From an uncultured Flavobacteriaceae bacterium (lineage in GTDB: Bacteria; Bacteroidota; Bacteroidia; Flavobacteriales; Flavobacteriaceae): a DNA stretch of 64,000 nt. The stretch covers positions 205,546-269,545 of the forward strand of contig CANNCM010000002.1 in assembly GCA_947503105.1 (NCBI GenBank). Reading direction: 5' to 3'. The translations under genes were made by a program, and so were the position numbers. This document shows positions 26,445 to 35,949 of the stretch, piece after piece; the first letter of the stretch is position 1; each line of letters opens with the position of its first letter. The notes beneath the pieces are model-generated. The model did not search any database and was not told the DNA's origin. It saw only the letters and a program-made list of their open reading frames with translations.

Positions 26445-27833
26445 CTATTTCCCGATACAGAAATTAGAAAAAATATTGCCTAACAAATCGTCTGTAGAAA
26501 TTTCGCCTGTAATACGTCCAAAATGGTGCAGTGCTTCGCGGATATCTATAGCCAAAAGATCACCAGAAAGTCCGTTTTGTAGTCCATTTTGTACGTTTTG
26601 AATATTTTCTAACGCTTGGCCCAAAGCATCGTAATGACGAGCATTGGTGATGATGGTATCGTTATTGCGGAGTTTACCCATTTGAACTAGACCCAAAAGC
26701 TGAGTTTTTAGTACAGCAACCCCCTCGCCTGTTTTTGCACTCAATCCCAAAAATTCTTGTGAATCCAAACAGTCTTTTATCACTTTATGACTTGAAGTAT
26801 CCATTTTGTTAACAATTATAAGAAGTTGTTTTTCAGGATATTGAGTAGCTGTATCTTGTATTTGTTTTAAAATTTCTTGGGAAGATGCTGTTGTGATTTT
26901 TGACGCATCAAAGAGTTGTAAAATAACTTGAGACTGTGCCATTTTTTCAAAAGTCTTTTCGATGCCAATGGCTTCAACAGTATCTTCTGTCTGGCGAATG
27001 CCTGCGGTGTCTATAAATCGGAACTTGACCCCTTCAATTGTAATTTCGTCTTCAATAGCATCGCGAGTCGTCCCAGCAATATTGCTTACAATAGCTTTAT
27101 CTTCATTGATTAAAGCATTTAGGAGGGTAGATTTACCCACATTTGGAGCTCCAATAATGGCAATGGGAACACCATTTTTAATGACATTTCCAGTTGAAAA
27201 TGAATCCAATAAATATTTTAAAACTCGACGAATTCGCTGAAGGAGATCTTCAAACTGTTTTCGATCTGCAAATTCGACATCTTCTTCCGAAAAATCCAAT
27301 TCTAATTCTATCAATGATGCAAAATTAAGCAGTTCTTCACGAAGAATTTTGATTTCTGAACTAAAGCCACCACGCATTTGTTGCATTGCTATTTGATGAG
27401 CAGCAGCGCTATCACTAGCAATTAAATCGGCTACCGCTTCGGCTTGGCTCAAGTCCATTTTTCCATTGAGAAAAGCACGCAGAGTAAATTCTCCAGGACT
27501 GGCAGCTCGGCAACCTTTTCGAATGCATAATTGCATGATTTCTTGCTGAATATAGCTACTCCCATGACACGAAATTTCAACAACATCTTCTCCAGTATAG
27601 GACTGTGGGTTTTTGAAAACACTGACCAATACTTCATCCAAAACACGATCGGCATCGACAATATGTCCCAAATGAACCGTATGCGTTGGTTGATTTTTGA
27701 GTTGTTTGTTGTGAATGGATTTGAAAATTGTATTGGAAATAGTTATGGCCTCTGTTCCAGAAATTCGAAGCACCGCAATAGCACCAGCGCCAGAAGCTGT
27801 TGAAAGCGCAATGATCGTGTCGTGATGGGTCAT
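26445..27833 (-). CDS. mnmE: tRNA modification GTPase MnmE
   Basis: With MnmG, installs the carboxymethylaminomethyl group on U34 of certain tRNAs. The 462-residue length is standard. The N-terminal tetrahydrofolate-binding domain starts with DTIIALSTASGAGAIAVLRISG. The inserted G domain has P-loop GAPNVGKS at 228-235, DTAGIR near 275 and NKMD near 342. The chain ends in CIGK, with C459 in the conserved C(I/L/V)GK motif. It is a single-gene transcript, divergent from the TlpA-like gene. Confidence 0.98.
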   Translation of the reverse strand: MTHHDTIIALSTASGAGAIAVLRISGTEAITISNTIFKSIHNKQLKNQPTHTVHLGHIVDADRVLDEVLVSVFKNPQSYTGEDVVEISCHGSSYIQQEIMQLCIRKGCRAASPGEFTLRAFLNGKMDLSQAEAVADLIASDSAAAHQIAMQQMRGGFSSEIKILREELLNFASLIELELDFSEEDVEFADRKQFEDLLQRIRRVLKYLLDSFSTGNVIKNGVPIAIIGAPNVGKSTLLNALINEDKAIVSNIAGTTRDAIEDEITIEGVKFRFIDTAGIRQTEDTVEAIGIEKTFEKMAQSQVILQLFDASKITTASSQEILKQIQDTATQYPEKQLLIIVNKMDTSSHKVIKDCLDSQEFLGLSAKTGEGVAVLKTQLLGLVQMGKLRNNDTIITNARHYDALGQALENIQNVQNGLQNGLSGDLLAIDIREALHHFGRITGEISTDDLLGNIFSNFCIGK

Positions 27834-27920
27834 ACCTAATTTTTTGACAAAAATATTAATATTCCATCAATTCAATAGCGTATTAAATTTTAATTTATTT
27901 TTGCAAAAAAAAATATACCA

Positions 27921-29063
27921 ATGACTTTTCGATCCTTTTTTGTTTTCACTACACTTTTTATACTAACAACAGGCTGTAATTCCTCCTCATCAAAAACAAA
28001 CAGCTACAACGTAAATGTTGAAGCTGAAGGCGTTTATGATGGTGTTCGTGCATACATCAATCGCAATGAAAACGGAAAAACAAAAACTGTTACAGATACT
28101 GCCATTGCTCGTAATGGTGTATTTCAATTTAAAGGCGAGATTTTGGCTCCAGAAATGCGTTTCGTTACAATTGATGGGATAAATGGGCAAGTGTTTTTTG
28201 TTTTGGAGCCCGAAAATATCAATGTGACTGTCTATAAAGATAGTATTCAAAAATCTAAAGTCTTTGGAGGGCCTAATAATCAAGTTTTTTCTGACTACAG
28301 AAGTGGATTTCTTGTTATTACAAATAAATTAGATGAATTGCGCGCTGAATATGCCGAAGCACGTCAAAACCCCCAAGCGATTCAAGAGCTTCAAAAGCGC
28401 AATACAGCACTACGCGAGGAATTGAAAAACTATGGTTTTAATTTTCTAAAAAAGAATCCCAACTCTGACTTTTCGCTTATGCTTCTCGATGGGCTTTCAT
28501 CTCAACAAAACTTTGATTTTAAATCCGCTGAAGACATATTGGCCTCCATGAATGAGGCACTGCTCAATAAACCGACAAATGTACTTACGGTTCAAAATAT
28601 CAAACAAAAAATTAATCAAGCAAAAGCCAATAAAAAAGTAACTGTTGGAGATATAGCTCCCGATTTTACTGCGCCAAATCCTGATGGTGATCTTATAACA
28701 ATGAGTAAAATCAAAGGGAAAGTCACCATTATTGATTTTTGGGCTTCTTGGTGTAAACCGTGTCGTGTAGAAAATCCAACCTATGTACGTCTTTATGAAA
28801 AATACCATGACAAAGGATTGGAAATTATCAGTTTTTCTTTAGATCGAGAGAATCAAAAACAACGCTGGATTGATGCTATTGCTAAAGATCAATTAACGTG
28901 GTACAATGTTTCCAACTTAAAATTTTGGAACGATCCGGTTGCAGAACTTTATAATGTGACGTCCATTCCTGCAGCTTTTATTATTGATGACAAAGGGACT
29001 GTTATTGCAGAGCGCCTACGAGGCGCAGCTTTAGAAGCAAAAATCGCTGAATTATTAGATTAG
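27921..29063 (+). CDS. TlpA-like thiol-disulfide oxidoreductase lipoprotein with N-terminal DUF4369
   Basis: A 380-residue lipoprotein. The lipobox LTTGC places the lipid anchor on C19. A DUF4369 domain (about residues 28-130) is followed by a helical linker and a thioredoxin-fold domain from about 240. The active site is WASWCKPCRVENP, a CxxC pair, and the cis-Pro region is VTSIPAAFIID. It probably reduces periplasmic disulfides, for example in cytochrome maturation or protein repair. Its TAG stop overlaps the stop of the convergent rhomboid gene (TTAG at 29060-29063). A TATTTTTG box at 27896-27903 may be its -7 element. Confidence 0.88.
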   Translation: MTFRSFFVFTTLFILTTGCNSSSSKTNSYNVNVEAEGVYDGVRAYINRNENGKTKTVTDTAIARNGVFQFKGEILAPEMRFVTIDGINGQVFFVLEPENINVTVYKDSIQKSKVFGGPNNQVFSDYRSGFLVITNKLDELRAEYAEARQNPQAIQELQKRNTALREELKNYGFNFLKKNPNSDFSLMLLDGLSSQQNFDFKSAEDILASMNEALLNKPTNVLTVQNIKQKINQAKANKKVTVGDIAPDFTAPNPDGDLITMSKIKGKVTIIDFWASWCKPCRVENPTYVRLYEKYHDKGLEIISFSLDRENQKQRWIDAIAKDQLTWYNVSNLKFWNDPVAELYNVTSIPAAFIIDDKGTVIAERLRGAALEAKIAELLD

Positions 29064-29701
29064 AGTTTATGTTTCCATTGCAGAATCAACAACAATACGA
29101 TTGGTGCAGCCAATAGAGCAACCATCCAAAAATGCTGCTCAAATATCCAAGGGGCCATAAATAAAGTGATGATATATCCACCTGCAGCACCACCAAAATG
29201 TGCATCATGACCGATATTTCCGAGTTTTGTTTTCATGCCATAAATTGAAAATAACAAATACCCTACCCCAACAATATAGGAAGGAATAGGAACAGGAATA
29301 AAATACATATACATATACATATCTGGGCTCAATAATATAGCAGCATAGACTATGCCAGTGACGGCTCCACTCGCACCAACAGCACTATAATGGGGTTCGT
29401 TTTTGTGAACATAAAAGGATAATAAATTCCCCGAAATTAAACTGATAAGATAGACCACATAAAAATTTAAAGCACCTAATTGGTCAATCACGATATATGC
29501 GAAAAAATACAATGTAACCATATTGAAAATGAAATGCTGCCAATTGACATGCAAAAACCCGGAGCTGAGCCAACGTTTATTGTCGCCGCGTTGTAGTGCT
29601 GCGATGTTAAATTTGTTGTGCTCAAAAAAAGAATAATCGCGAAAACCTCGCATAGAAAACATAAGGTTGATTGCTATTATAATGAGGGTATGGATGTTCA
29701 T
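29060..29701 (-). CDS. Rhomboid family intramembrane serine protease
   Basis: A 213-residue polytopic protein with about six membrane helices. The catalytic serine is S111 in GASGAVTG, and the histidine is H168 in GHDAHFGGAAGG, as the family requires. HVNWQHFIFNM near residue 51 matches the conserved HxxxxHxxxNM element. It cleaves helices within the membrane; the substrates are not known. It is convergent with the TlpA-like lipoprotein and divergent from the acyltransferase. Confidence 0.92.
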   Translation of the reverse strand: MNIHTLIIIAINLMFSMRGFRDYSFFEHNKFNIAALQRGDNKRWLSSGFLHVNWQHFIFNMVTLYFFAYIVIDQLGALNFYVVYLISLISGNLLSFYVHKNEPHYSAVGASGAVTGIVYAAILLSPDMYMYMYFIPVPIPSYIVGVGYLLFSIYGMKTKLGNIGHDAHFGGAAGGYIITLFMAPWIFEQHFWMVALLAAPIVLLLILQWKHKL

Positions 29702-29764
29702 GGGCTAAAATTATTAAATCGTGTAAAATAAATTATCTTTGCAGTGTAAATTTAAGACTAATTT

Positions 29765-30637
29765 ATGCAATTATTAGCCTTTGTGCTCATCTATCCCCTG
29801 CTATGGTTTGTTTCCATTTTGCCATTTCGTTTGCTCTATGCAGTTTCTGATATGCTCTTTGTGGTGTTGTATTACGTTGTAGGTTACCGTAAAAAAACAG
29901 TTGAAGAGAACTTAAAACTTGTTTTTCCAGAGAAATCAGAAGCAGAACGTAAACGTATCACCAAACAATTTTTTAGGCATTTATGTGATATGATTTTGGA
30001 AGCCATCAAATCCATGAATATTAGTGTTGAGGACATGAAAGCTCGATTTAAATTTACTAATATTGAGGTAATTCAAGATTATGAAAAACGTCAAAAAAGT
30101 ATTGCGCTTATGTGTGCCCACTACGGAAGTTGGGAATGGATTTTTATTCTCCAGGCCTATACCAGTCATTTGACATTTGCTATTTATAAAAAGTTGAATA
30201 ACATCTATTTTGATAAACTGATTCGAAAAATTAGGGCACGATATGACAGTTATTTAATCACAACCAAAGACTCTATTGATGTCCTTACAGACAACAAAAA
30301 GAAAGGACTTATTACGATCAACGGATTTGCTGCCGATCAGTCCCCAAAAAAAGAAAAGGCCTACCACTGGAATACATTTATGGGTATTGAAGTACCCGTT
30401 CATACCGGCGCAGAAATGCTGTCCAAAAAATTGGATATGCCTGTGGTATTTTTCTCTGTAAAACGCATCAAAAGAGGGTTTTATGAAACCACTTTTCAAA
30501 CCTTGGCAGAACACCCCAATGATTTTAAGGATTACGAGATTACAGATCAGTTTTTAAAACTTGTAGAGCAGCAAATTCATGACGAACCACAATACTATTT
30601 ATGGACACACAAACGCTGGAAACACCGTAAAGTTTAG
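29765..30637 (+). CDS. Lysophospholipid / lipid A acyltransferase (LpxL/HtrB family)
   Basis: Inner-membrane acyltransferase of 290 residues. A hydrophobic N-terminal segment (about residues 2-40) anchors it. The HX4E motif is HYGSWE near residue 119. The later ADQSPKK and PVHTGAEMLSKK stretches match the LpxL/HtrB family. In this group it probably adds a secondary acyl chain to lipid A or an ornithine-type lipid; the chain and acceptor are not determined. TATCTTTG at 29734-29741 is a likely -7 box. Confidence 0.9.
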   Translation: MQLLAFVLIYPLLWFVSILPFRLLYAVSDMLFVVLYYVVGYRKKTVEENLKLVFPEKSEAERKRITKQFFRHLCDMILEAIKSMNISVEDMKARFKFTNIEVIQDYEKRQKSIALMCAHYGSWEWIFILQAYTSHLTFAIYKKLNNIYFDKLIRKIRARYDSYLITTKDSIDVLTDNKKKGLITINGFAADQSPKKEKAYHWNTFMGIEVPVHTGAEMLSKKLDMPVVFFSVKRIKRGFYETTFQTLAEHPNDFKDYEITDQFLKLVEQQIHDEPQYYLWTHKRWKHRKV

Positions 30638-30641
30638 GAAT

Positions 30642-31016
30642 TTATTTAGGCGTTCTTAGTATTTTTTCTAGCTTTCGCCCTTTGGCCAACTCATCTATGA
30701 GCTTTTCTAGCTGTCGGCATTGTTTATAGACCTCAAATTCATCTTCAATATCTTCAATGCGATAACCACAAACAACGCCTTTAATCATGTGTGCGTTGGG
30801 ATGTATTTTAGCGTTTTGAAAAAACGTTCTAAATGTTACTTTTTCATCAATTAGTGTTTGTAACGCCTTTTGGTCGTAGCCCGTAAACCATTCAATAACA
30901 TGATGAAATTCTTCTTTTGTTCTACCATTTTTTTCTAGTCTATTCAAGTATAATGGATAGATGGAGGCAAAGACCATATGGGCCACTTTTTCGTTTTTTT
31001 CTGGGGTTACTTTCAT
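30642..31016 (-). CDS. DUF2200 family protein
   Basis: A 124-residue protein. KVAHMVFASIYPLYLNRLEKNGRT near the start and EWFTGYDQKALQTLI with HPNAHMIKGVVCGYRIEDIED match what I recall of DUF2200 (YajD/uncharacterised). It is probably cytoplasmic, with no signal peptide or membrane helix. The function is unknown. The end is 4 bp from the convergent acyltransferase gene. It probably has its own transcript. Confidence 0.85.
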   Translation of the reverse strand: MKVTPEKNEKVAHMVFASIYPLYLNRLEKNGRTKEEFHHVIEWFTGYDQKALQTLIDEKVTFRTFFQNAKIHPNAHMIKGVVCGYRIEDIEDEFEVYKQCRQLEKLIDELAKGRKLEKILRTPK

Positions 31017-31108
31017 GTTTTTTTATTCTTATTGCTAGCGGTTTTTTTTACATAAAATTTAAAAAGTCACATTTTTTAAGAAAAATATTTAAAAATGCAA
31101 AGGAATAT

Positions 31109-32491
31109 TTAAGATAGGGCTTTAAGCTCTGCAATAAACCGATCGGCTAAGGCATCGGCTTGGTGTTGAGAGGGGGCTTCTGTATAAATTCGAATAATAG
31201 GTTCTGTATTACTTTTTCGCAGATGAACCCATGAATCTGAAAAATCAATTTTAACACCATCAACAGTAGTCATCGGTTCGTGAGCATATGTGTTTTCCAT
31301 AGTTCTTAAAAGGCCATCAACGTCAATAGAGGGGTTCAAATCTATTTTCTTTTTACTCATAAAATACAAAGGATATGTCTTTTTGAGTGCGCTTACAGCA
31401 ATTTGTCTTTCGGCCAATAAACTTAAAAACAACGCAATACCAACTAAAGCATCACGGCCGTAATGGGCTTCTGGCAAAATAATCCCGCCATTGCCTTCTC
31501 CACCAATAACAGCCTTGTTGGCTTTCATGGCATTGACCACATTTACTTCACCTACCGCACTGGCGGTATACGTACCACCATGTTTTTCGGTAACGTCTCT
31601 GAGGGCTCTTGTAGAACTGAGGTTACTCACGGTATTGCCTTTTTTATGGCTAAGTACATAATCGGCGCAAGCCACTAACGTATATTCTTCACCAAACAAC
31701 GCCCCGTTTTCGTCCATAAAGGCCAAGCGATCGACATCAGGATCGACAGCAATTCCAAAATCGGCGGCTGTTTGAACTACTTTTTTGGACAAATCAGTCA
31801 AATGTGCTTTGAGTGGCTCTGGATTGTGCGGAAAGTGACCATCTGGTGTACAATGCAATTTGATGGGCTCTACCCCCAAACGCTCCAACAAAAGGGGTAC
31901 AGCTATCCCTCCGGTAGAGTTGACACCATCAACTACTACTTTGAATTTACACGCCTTTATGGCTTCAACGTCCACATAATCAAGGGCTAAAACTTCATCG
32001 ATATGCAAATCAAAATACGCATCATTCACGGTTATTTGTCCTAAATCATCAACTTCAGCAAAGCTAACATCCTCTCGTTCTGCCAAATCCAATACACGTT
32101 GGCTATGGGTTGCATTCAAAAATTCTCCATTGTTGTCCAATAACTTCAAAGCATTCCATTGTTTTGGATTGTGACTAGCGGTCAGGATAATACCACCATC
32201 GGCGTGTTCCATAGGTACGGCAACTTCAACAGTTGGTGTTGTAGAAAGCCCCAAATTGATGACATCGATGCCCATACCAACAAGCGTGTTCATGACTAAA
32301 TTTTGAATCATTTCACCAGAAATTCGAGCATCTCTTCCAATCACTACTCTATAGTTGGTTTTTTCGCGTTGCTCTTTGATCCACATGCCATAGGCTACAG
32401 CAAATTTCACAGTGTCTATAGGGGTTAAGTTATCAGAAACAGCACCGCCAATAGTACCACGAATTCCAGAAATTGATTTGATTAAAGTCAT
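31109..32491 (-). CDS. glmM: Phosphoglucosamine mutase
   Basis: Alpha-phosphohexomutase that turns glucosamine-6-phosphate into glucosamine-1-phosphate for UDP-GlcNAc, and so for peptidoglycan and lipid A. The protein is 460 residues. The active-site phosphoserine is S106 in TASHNPKQWNALK. The metal loop DPDVDRLAFMDENG is near 254. The sugar-binding GGEGNGGI is near 332, and the phosphate-binding RKSNTEPIIRIYTE is near the C-terminus. Phosphomannomutase activity is an alternative. TATATTTG on the minus strand (plus 32508-32515) is a likely -7 box. Confidence 0.92.
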   Translation of the reverse strand: MTLIKSISGIRGTIGGAVSDNLTPIDTVKFAVAYGMWIKEQREKTNYRVVIGRDARISGEMIQNLVMNTLVGMGIDVINLGLSTTPTVEVAVPMEHADGGIILTASHNPKQWNALKLLDNNGEFLNATHSQRVLDLAEREDVSFAEVDDLGQITVNDAYFDLHIDEVLALDYVDVEAIKACKFKVVVDGVNSTGGIAVPLLLERLGVEPIKLHCTPDGHFPHNPEPLKAHLTDLSKKVVQTAADFGIAVDPDVDRLAFMDENGALFGEEYTLVACADYVLSHKKGNTVSNLSSTRALRDVTEKHGGTYTASAVGEVNVVNAMKANKAVIGGEGNGGIILPEAHYGRDALVGIALFLSLLAERQIAVSALKKTYPLYFMSKKKIDLNPSIDVDGLLRTMENTYAHEPMTTVDGVKIDFSDSWVHLRKSNTEPIIRIYTEAPSQHQADALADRFIAELKALS

Positions 32492-32560
32492 TTAAAAAAG
32501 TTTTTACAAATATAGGATTTCAATTCTAGTTTTATAAAATAGTATTCATAATTTTGACCC

Positions 32561-33145
32561 ATGAACTACCTTGCACACCTCTATCTTTCTGGTACCAATG
32601 AAGACGTTTTAATCGGAAATTTCATGGCAGATAGTATCAAAGGTTCCCAATACAAAGACTATTCGTCTGCTATTCAACGTGGGATTCTATTGCATCGCCA
32701 AATTGATAGCCATACCGATACCCACCCCAGTTTTAGATCTAGTACCAAGCGATTACACAAAAATTACAGTCACTATTCTGGCGTAATTGTCGATATTTTT
32801 TTTGATCACTTTTTAGCTAAGAATTGGACAGATTATGCCTCAATTTCATTAGAAGATTATGCTCAAAAGTGCTATTTGATTTTGAATAAAAATATTGCGA
32901 TTATGCCAGAGAAAGCACAACATATTTTACCCTATATGATCAAAGGAAATTGGCTATTAAGCTATGCCTCAGTAGAAGGGATTTCTAACGTATTGTCGGG
33001 AATGAACAGACGTACCAACGGGCGTTCTGGCATGGACAAAGCGAGCTTTGAATTGGAACAGTATTATTTAGAATTTGAAGCGGACTTTAAAATTGTTTTT
33101 GAAGATGTTATGCAAATGAGCAAAACTTTTTTGAGCGCATCTTAA
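32561..33145 (+). CDS. acpH: Acyl carrier protein phosphodiesterase
   Basis: Member of the AcpH (DUF479) family, which removes the 4'-phosphopantetheine arm from acyl carrier protein. The protein is 194 residues with the characteristic opening MNYLAHLYLSG and GNFMADSIKG. It has an HRQIDSHTDTHP metal-binding stretch near residue 46, and VDIFFDHFLAKNW near 86. These Asp/His clusters mark an HD-related fold. Its TAA shares the TTAA overlap with the convergent recG. Confidence 0.9.
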   Translation: MNYLAHLYLSGTNEDVLIGNFMADSIKGSQYKDYSSAIQRGILLHRQIDSHTDTHPSFRSSTKRLHKNYSHYSGVIVDIFFDHFLAKNWTDYASISLEDYAQKCYLILNKNIAIMPEKAQHILPYMIKGNWLLSYASVEGISNVLSGMNRRTNGRSGMDKASFELEQYYLEFEADFKIVFEDVMQMSKTFLSAS

Positions 33146-35247
33146 CTAATATAATTCCATATATTTTTATACTTCCCCATTTGAACATAAGTCAAATTGA
33201 TCGGGAGGTGTTTTGGTAACCTTAATTTAGGATCTTCTTTAAGTACTTTTTTGGCCCATGAACGTGCAACGGATAGCACGTCTTTATCTTGAACAATATT
33301 AGCAATTTTTAGACGTAAAATCCCACTTTGTTGTGTCCCCATGATATCACCCGGTCCTCTGAGTTTTAAGTCGACTTCAGCAATCTCAAAACCATCTGAA
33401 GAACGAACCATAGTTTCCATTCTAGTTTTACTATCATTTCCAAGCTTGTGGCTTGTCATCAAAATACAAAAACTTTGCGCTGCGCCTCGCCCTACACGTC
33501 CTCGTAATTGATGCAGTTGAGACAACCCAAAACGCTCTGCACTTTCTATGATCATCACAGTTGCATTAGGAACATTCACACCGACCTCTATTACTGTTGT
33601 CGCTACCATAATTTGAGTCTCTCCTTTCAGAAAACGTTGCATTTCGATTTCTTTGTCAGCTGGTTTCATTTGACCATGAACGATTGAAATTTGATAATTT
33701 GGTAAAGGAAATTCTCGTGCTATGCTTTCATAACCGTCCATCAAATCTTTAAAGTCTAAGGTTTGACTTTCATTAATCAATGGATACACAATATAAATTT
33801 GGCGTCCTTTTGCAATTTCATTTCTAATAAAACCAAATACTTTTAGTCGATTACTATCAAAACGATGCACTGTTTTTATGGGTTTTCGTCCTGGTGGTAA
33901 TTCATCAATCACAGAAATATCTAAATCGCCATAAACAGACATCGCAAGCGTTCTTGGAATTGGCGTTGCGGTCATCACAAGCACATGCGGCGGAGAGCTG
34001 TTTTTGTGCCATAATTTACTGCGTTGCGCTACACCAAAACGGTGCTGTTCATCGATAATCGCTAACCCCAAATTTTTAAACTGCACTTTGTCTTCCAATA
34101 CGGCATGAGTACCAACCAAAATATGTAAACTTCCATCTTCCAAACCCGCATGTATTTCTTTGCGCATTGCGGTTTTTGATGAACCTGTTAGCAATGAAAT
34201 TTTAACTCCTAGAACGTCACACATGGGTTTTAATCCATTATAATGTTGAGTGGCGAGAATTTCTGTTGGCGCCATGAGAGTGGCCTGAAAATCGTTGTCG
34301 ATAGCGATAAGCATTGAAAGAAATGCAACAATGGTTTTTCCAGAACCAACATCACCTTGAAGCAAGCGGTTCATTTGAGCATTACTGCCCATATCACTCC
34401 GAATTTCTTTGATGACTCGTTTTTGTGCATTTGTTAAACTAAACGGTAAATGATTGTTGTAAAAATCATTGAAATATGAGCCTACATTTTCGAATGGAAA
34501 TCCTTTTATTTTTGATTTATGAATCAAATTTTTATACACCAATTGCAGTTGTATAAAAAACAACTCTTCAAATTTCAATCGGAATTGGGCACGGGCCAGT
34601 AAATTTTGGTTTTTTGGAAAATGAATATTCAATAAGGCATCTTTCTTTGAAATTAGAGCTTGTTGTTCAATTATTTCACTAGAAAGTGATTCTGTAAAAG
34701 CATTGCCGATGTGCAAAAACAAATGCTCCACAAGCTTGCAAAGCGCTTTGTTTGAAATCCCTCTATTGGAGAGTTGTTCTGTTGAGGGATATATGGGTTG
34801 GATGGCCGAACTTAAACTTTTATCATACTCTGTTTTTAATTCCATATCGGGGTGTGGCATATTAAACACGCCATTAAATAGATTTGTTTTTCCGAAAATG
34901 ACATAATCCGTATGTAATTTTAGACGTTCACGAATCCATTTTTGCCCTCGAAACCAAACCAATTCCATTTTACCAGTTTCATCCCTAAAAGTAGCTACAA
35001 GACGTTTGCCTCTTTTCTGCCCTACTTCTTTAATAGCAGTGATTTGACCAATAATTTGCACCTCGGCATTATTGCGTTCTAAGGTATTTATTTTATAAAA
35101 TTGAGTGCGATCAATATAGCGGTTTGGAAATAAATGAATAAGATCTTGAAAGGTATGTATTCCCAATTCTGAGCGTAGCAAGGCCGCTCTATTTGGTCCT
35201 ACGCCTTTGAGATAATCAATTGGTGTTTGTAAAACATCCTGTGACAT
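33142..35247 (-). CDS. recG: ATP-dependent DNA helicase RecG
   Basis: Remodels stalled replication forks and branched DNA. The 701-residue protein has the N-terminal wedge/OB region. The helicase core follows, with Walker A LLQGDVGSGKTIVAF near residue 294, the DExH box IIDEQHRFG near 398, and motif III VLVMTATPIPRTL near 425. Motifs V and VI are ATTVIEVGVNVPNAT and HQLRGRVGRGAAQSF, and the TRG-type RSSDGFEIAEVDLKLRGPGD follows. It is 5 bp downstream of the DUF7935-like gene on the same strand. Confidence 0.98.
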   Translation of the reverse strand: MSQDVLQTPIDYLKGVGPNRAALLRSELGIHTFQDLIHLFPNRYIDRTQFYKINTLERNNAEVQIIGQITAIKEVGQKRGKRLVATFRDETGKMELVWFRGQKWIRERLKLHTDYVIFGKTNLFNGVFNMPHPDMELKTEYDKSLSSAIQPIYPSTEQLSNRGISNKALCKLVEHLFLHIGNAFTESLSSEIIEQQALISKKDALLNIHFPKNQNLLARAQFRLKFEELFFIQLQLVYKNLIHKSKIKGFPFENVGSYFNDFYNNHLPFSLTNAQKRVIKEIRSDMGSNAQMNRLLQGDVGSGKTIVAFLSMLIAIDNDFQATLMAPTEILATQHYNGLKPMCDVLGVKISLLTGSSKTAMRKEIHAGLEDGSLHILVGTHAVLEDKVQFKNLGLAIIDEQHRFGVAQRSKLWHKNSSPPHVLVMTATPIPRTLAMSVYGDLDISVIDELPPGRKPIKTVHRFDSNRLKVFGFIRNEIAKGRQIYIVYPLINESQTLDFKDLMDGYESIAREFPLPNYQISIVHGQMKPADKEIEMQRFLKGETQIMVATTVIEVGVNVPNATVMIIESAERFGLSQLHQLRGRVGRGAAQSFCILMTSHKLGNDSKTRMETMVRSSDGFEIAEVDLKLRGPGDIMGTQQSGILRLKIANIVQDKDVLSVARSWAKKVLKEDPKLRLPKHLPINLTYVQMGKYKNIWNYIS

Positions 35248-35252
35248 GATGT

Positions 35253-35774
35253 TTATTGTATCAAAAGTCCAACTTCTTCTTTAAGAAAAGTTAAAGCCAT
35301 TTCTGGAGTAACTTTTGCTTGCGAAAGGGTTTCAAACAGTGGCGCTTTCATCTCTTGTGCGGTTTTAATAGCTTGGGGAACTTCAAAGTTTTGAATCCTT
35401 TGGATACTGCTATTTTTGGCCGTTGTGAGCATTCGCCAACAGGGATCTGAAACATAAATTTGTTGAGATAAATTATGTTCATACTCCTGCTCTATAGTTT
35501 GAATTAATAACGCTTTGTAGGCCTCGGGTTGTGGTGCAATTGGTGCTACTCTTCGCATCAATTGGTGTGCACTAATGCGTTCTAAAAATAAAGTGAGACG
35601 CTCAAAAGCTTGTAGGCGAATTGGAAAACTTTCTTTTTTGTGCATTTGATGCAACAAAAAATTACGTCTATTATTTTCATTTGTAACGTGCTCTCTAAAG
35701 AATAAAAAAGCAACCGCACCAGTAACTAATGCAGGAACACAATACACTAATAAGCCCAAAAATTCTTCACCCAT
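35253..35774 (-). CDS. Single-pass membrane protein of unknown function (DUF7935-like)
   Basis: A 173-residue protein with one N-terminal membrane helix (about residues 5-27). A helical cytoplasmic region with RLQAFERLTLFLERI and WRMLTTAKNSSIQRI follows. I recognise it only as a conserved Bacteroidota hypothetical that often precedes recG. There is no catalytic motif. It is co-transcribed with recG. A scaffold or membrane-associated role is possible but unsupported. Confidence 0.75.
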   Translation of the reverse strand: MGEEFLGLLVYCVPALVTGAVAFLFFREHVTNENNRRNFLLHQMHKKESFPIRLQAFERLTLFLERISAHQLMRRVAPIAPQPEAYKALLIQTIEQEYEHNLSQQIYVSDPCWRMLTTAKNSSIQRIQNFEVPQAIKTAQEMKAPLFETLSQAKVTPEMALTFLKEEVGLLIQ

Positions 35775-35949
35775 TTTATTATTTTTACGAGCACTAATTT
35801 AATAATTTCAGTTTAAACTCTATCAAATTGTTGTCATCAAAAAAAATGGAATTAAAATTCAAATCAAAGTCACAAAGAATTGTTTATAATTATTCGTTAA
35901 ACTCAGTTCAAAAAAGGATTACATTACTTAATTTCACAGCTCAAATTTT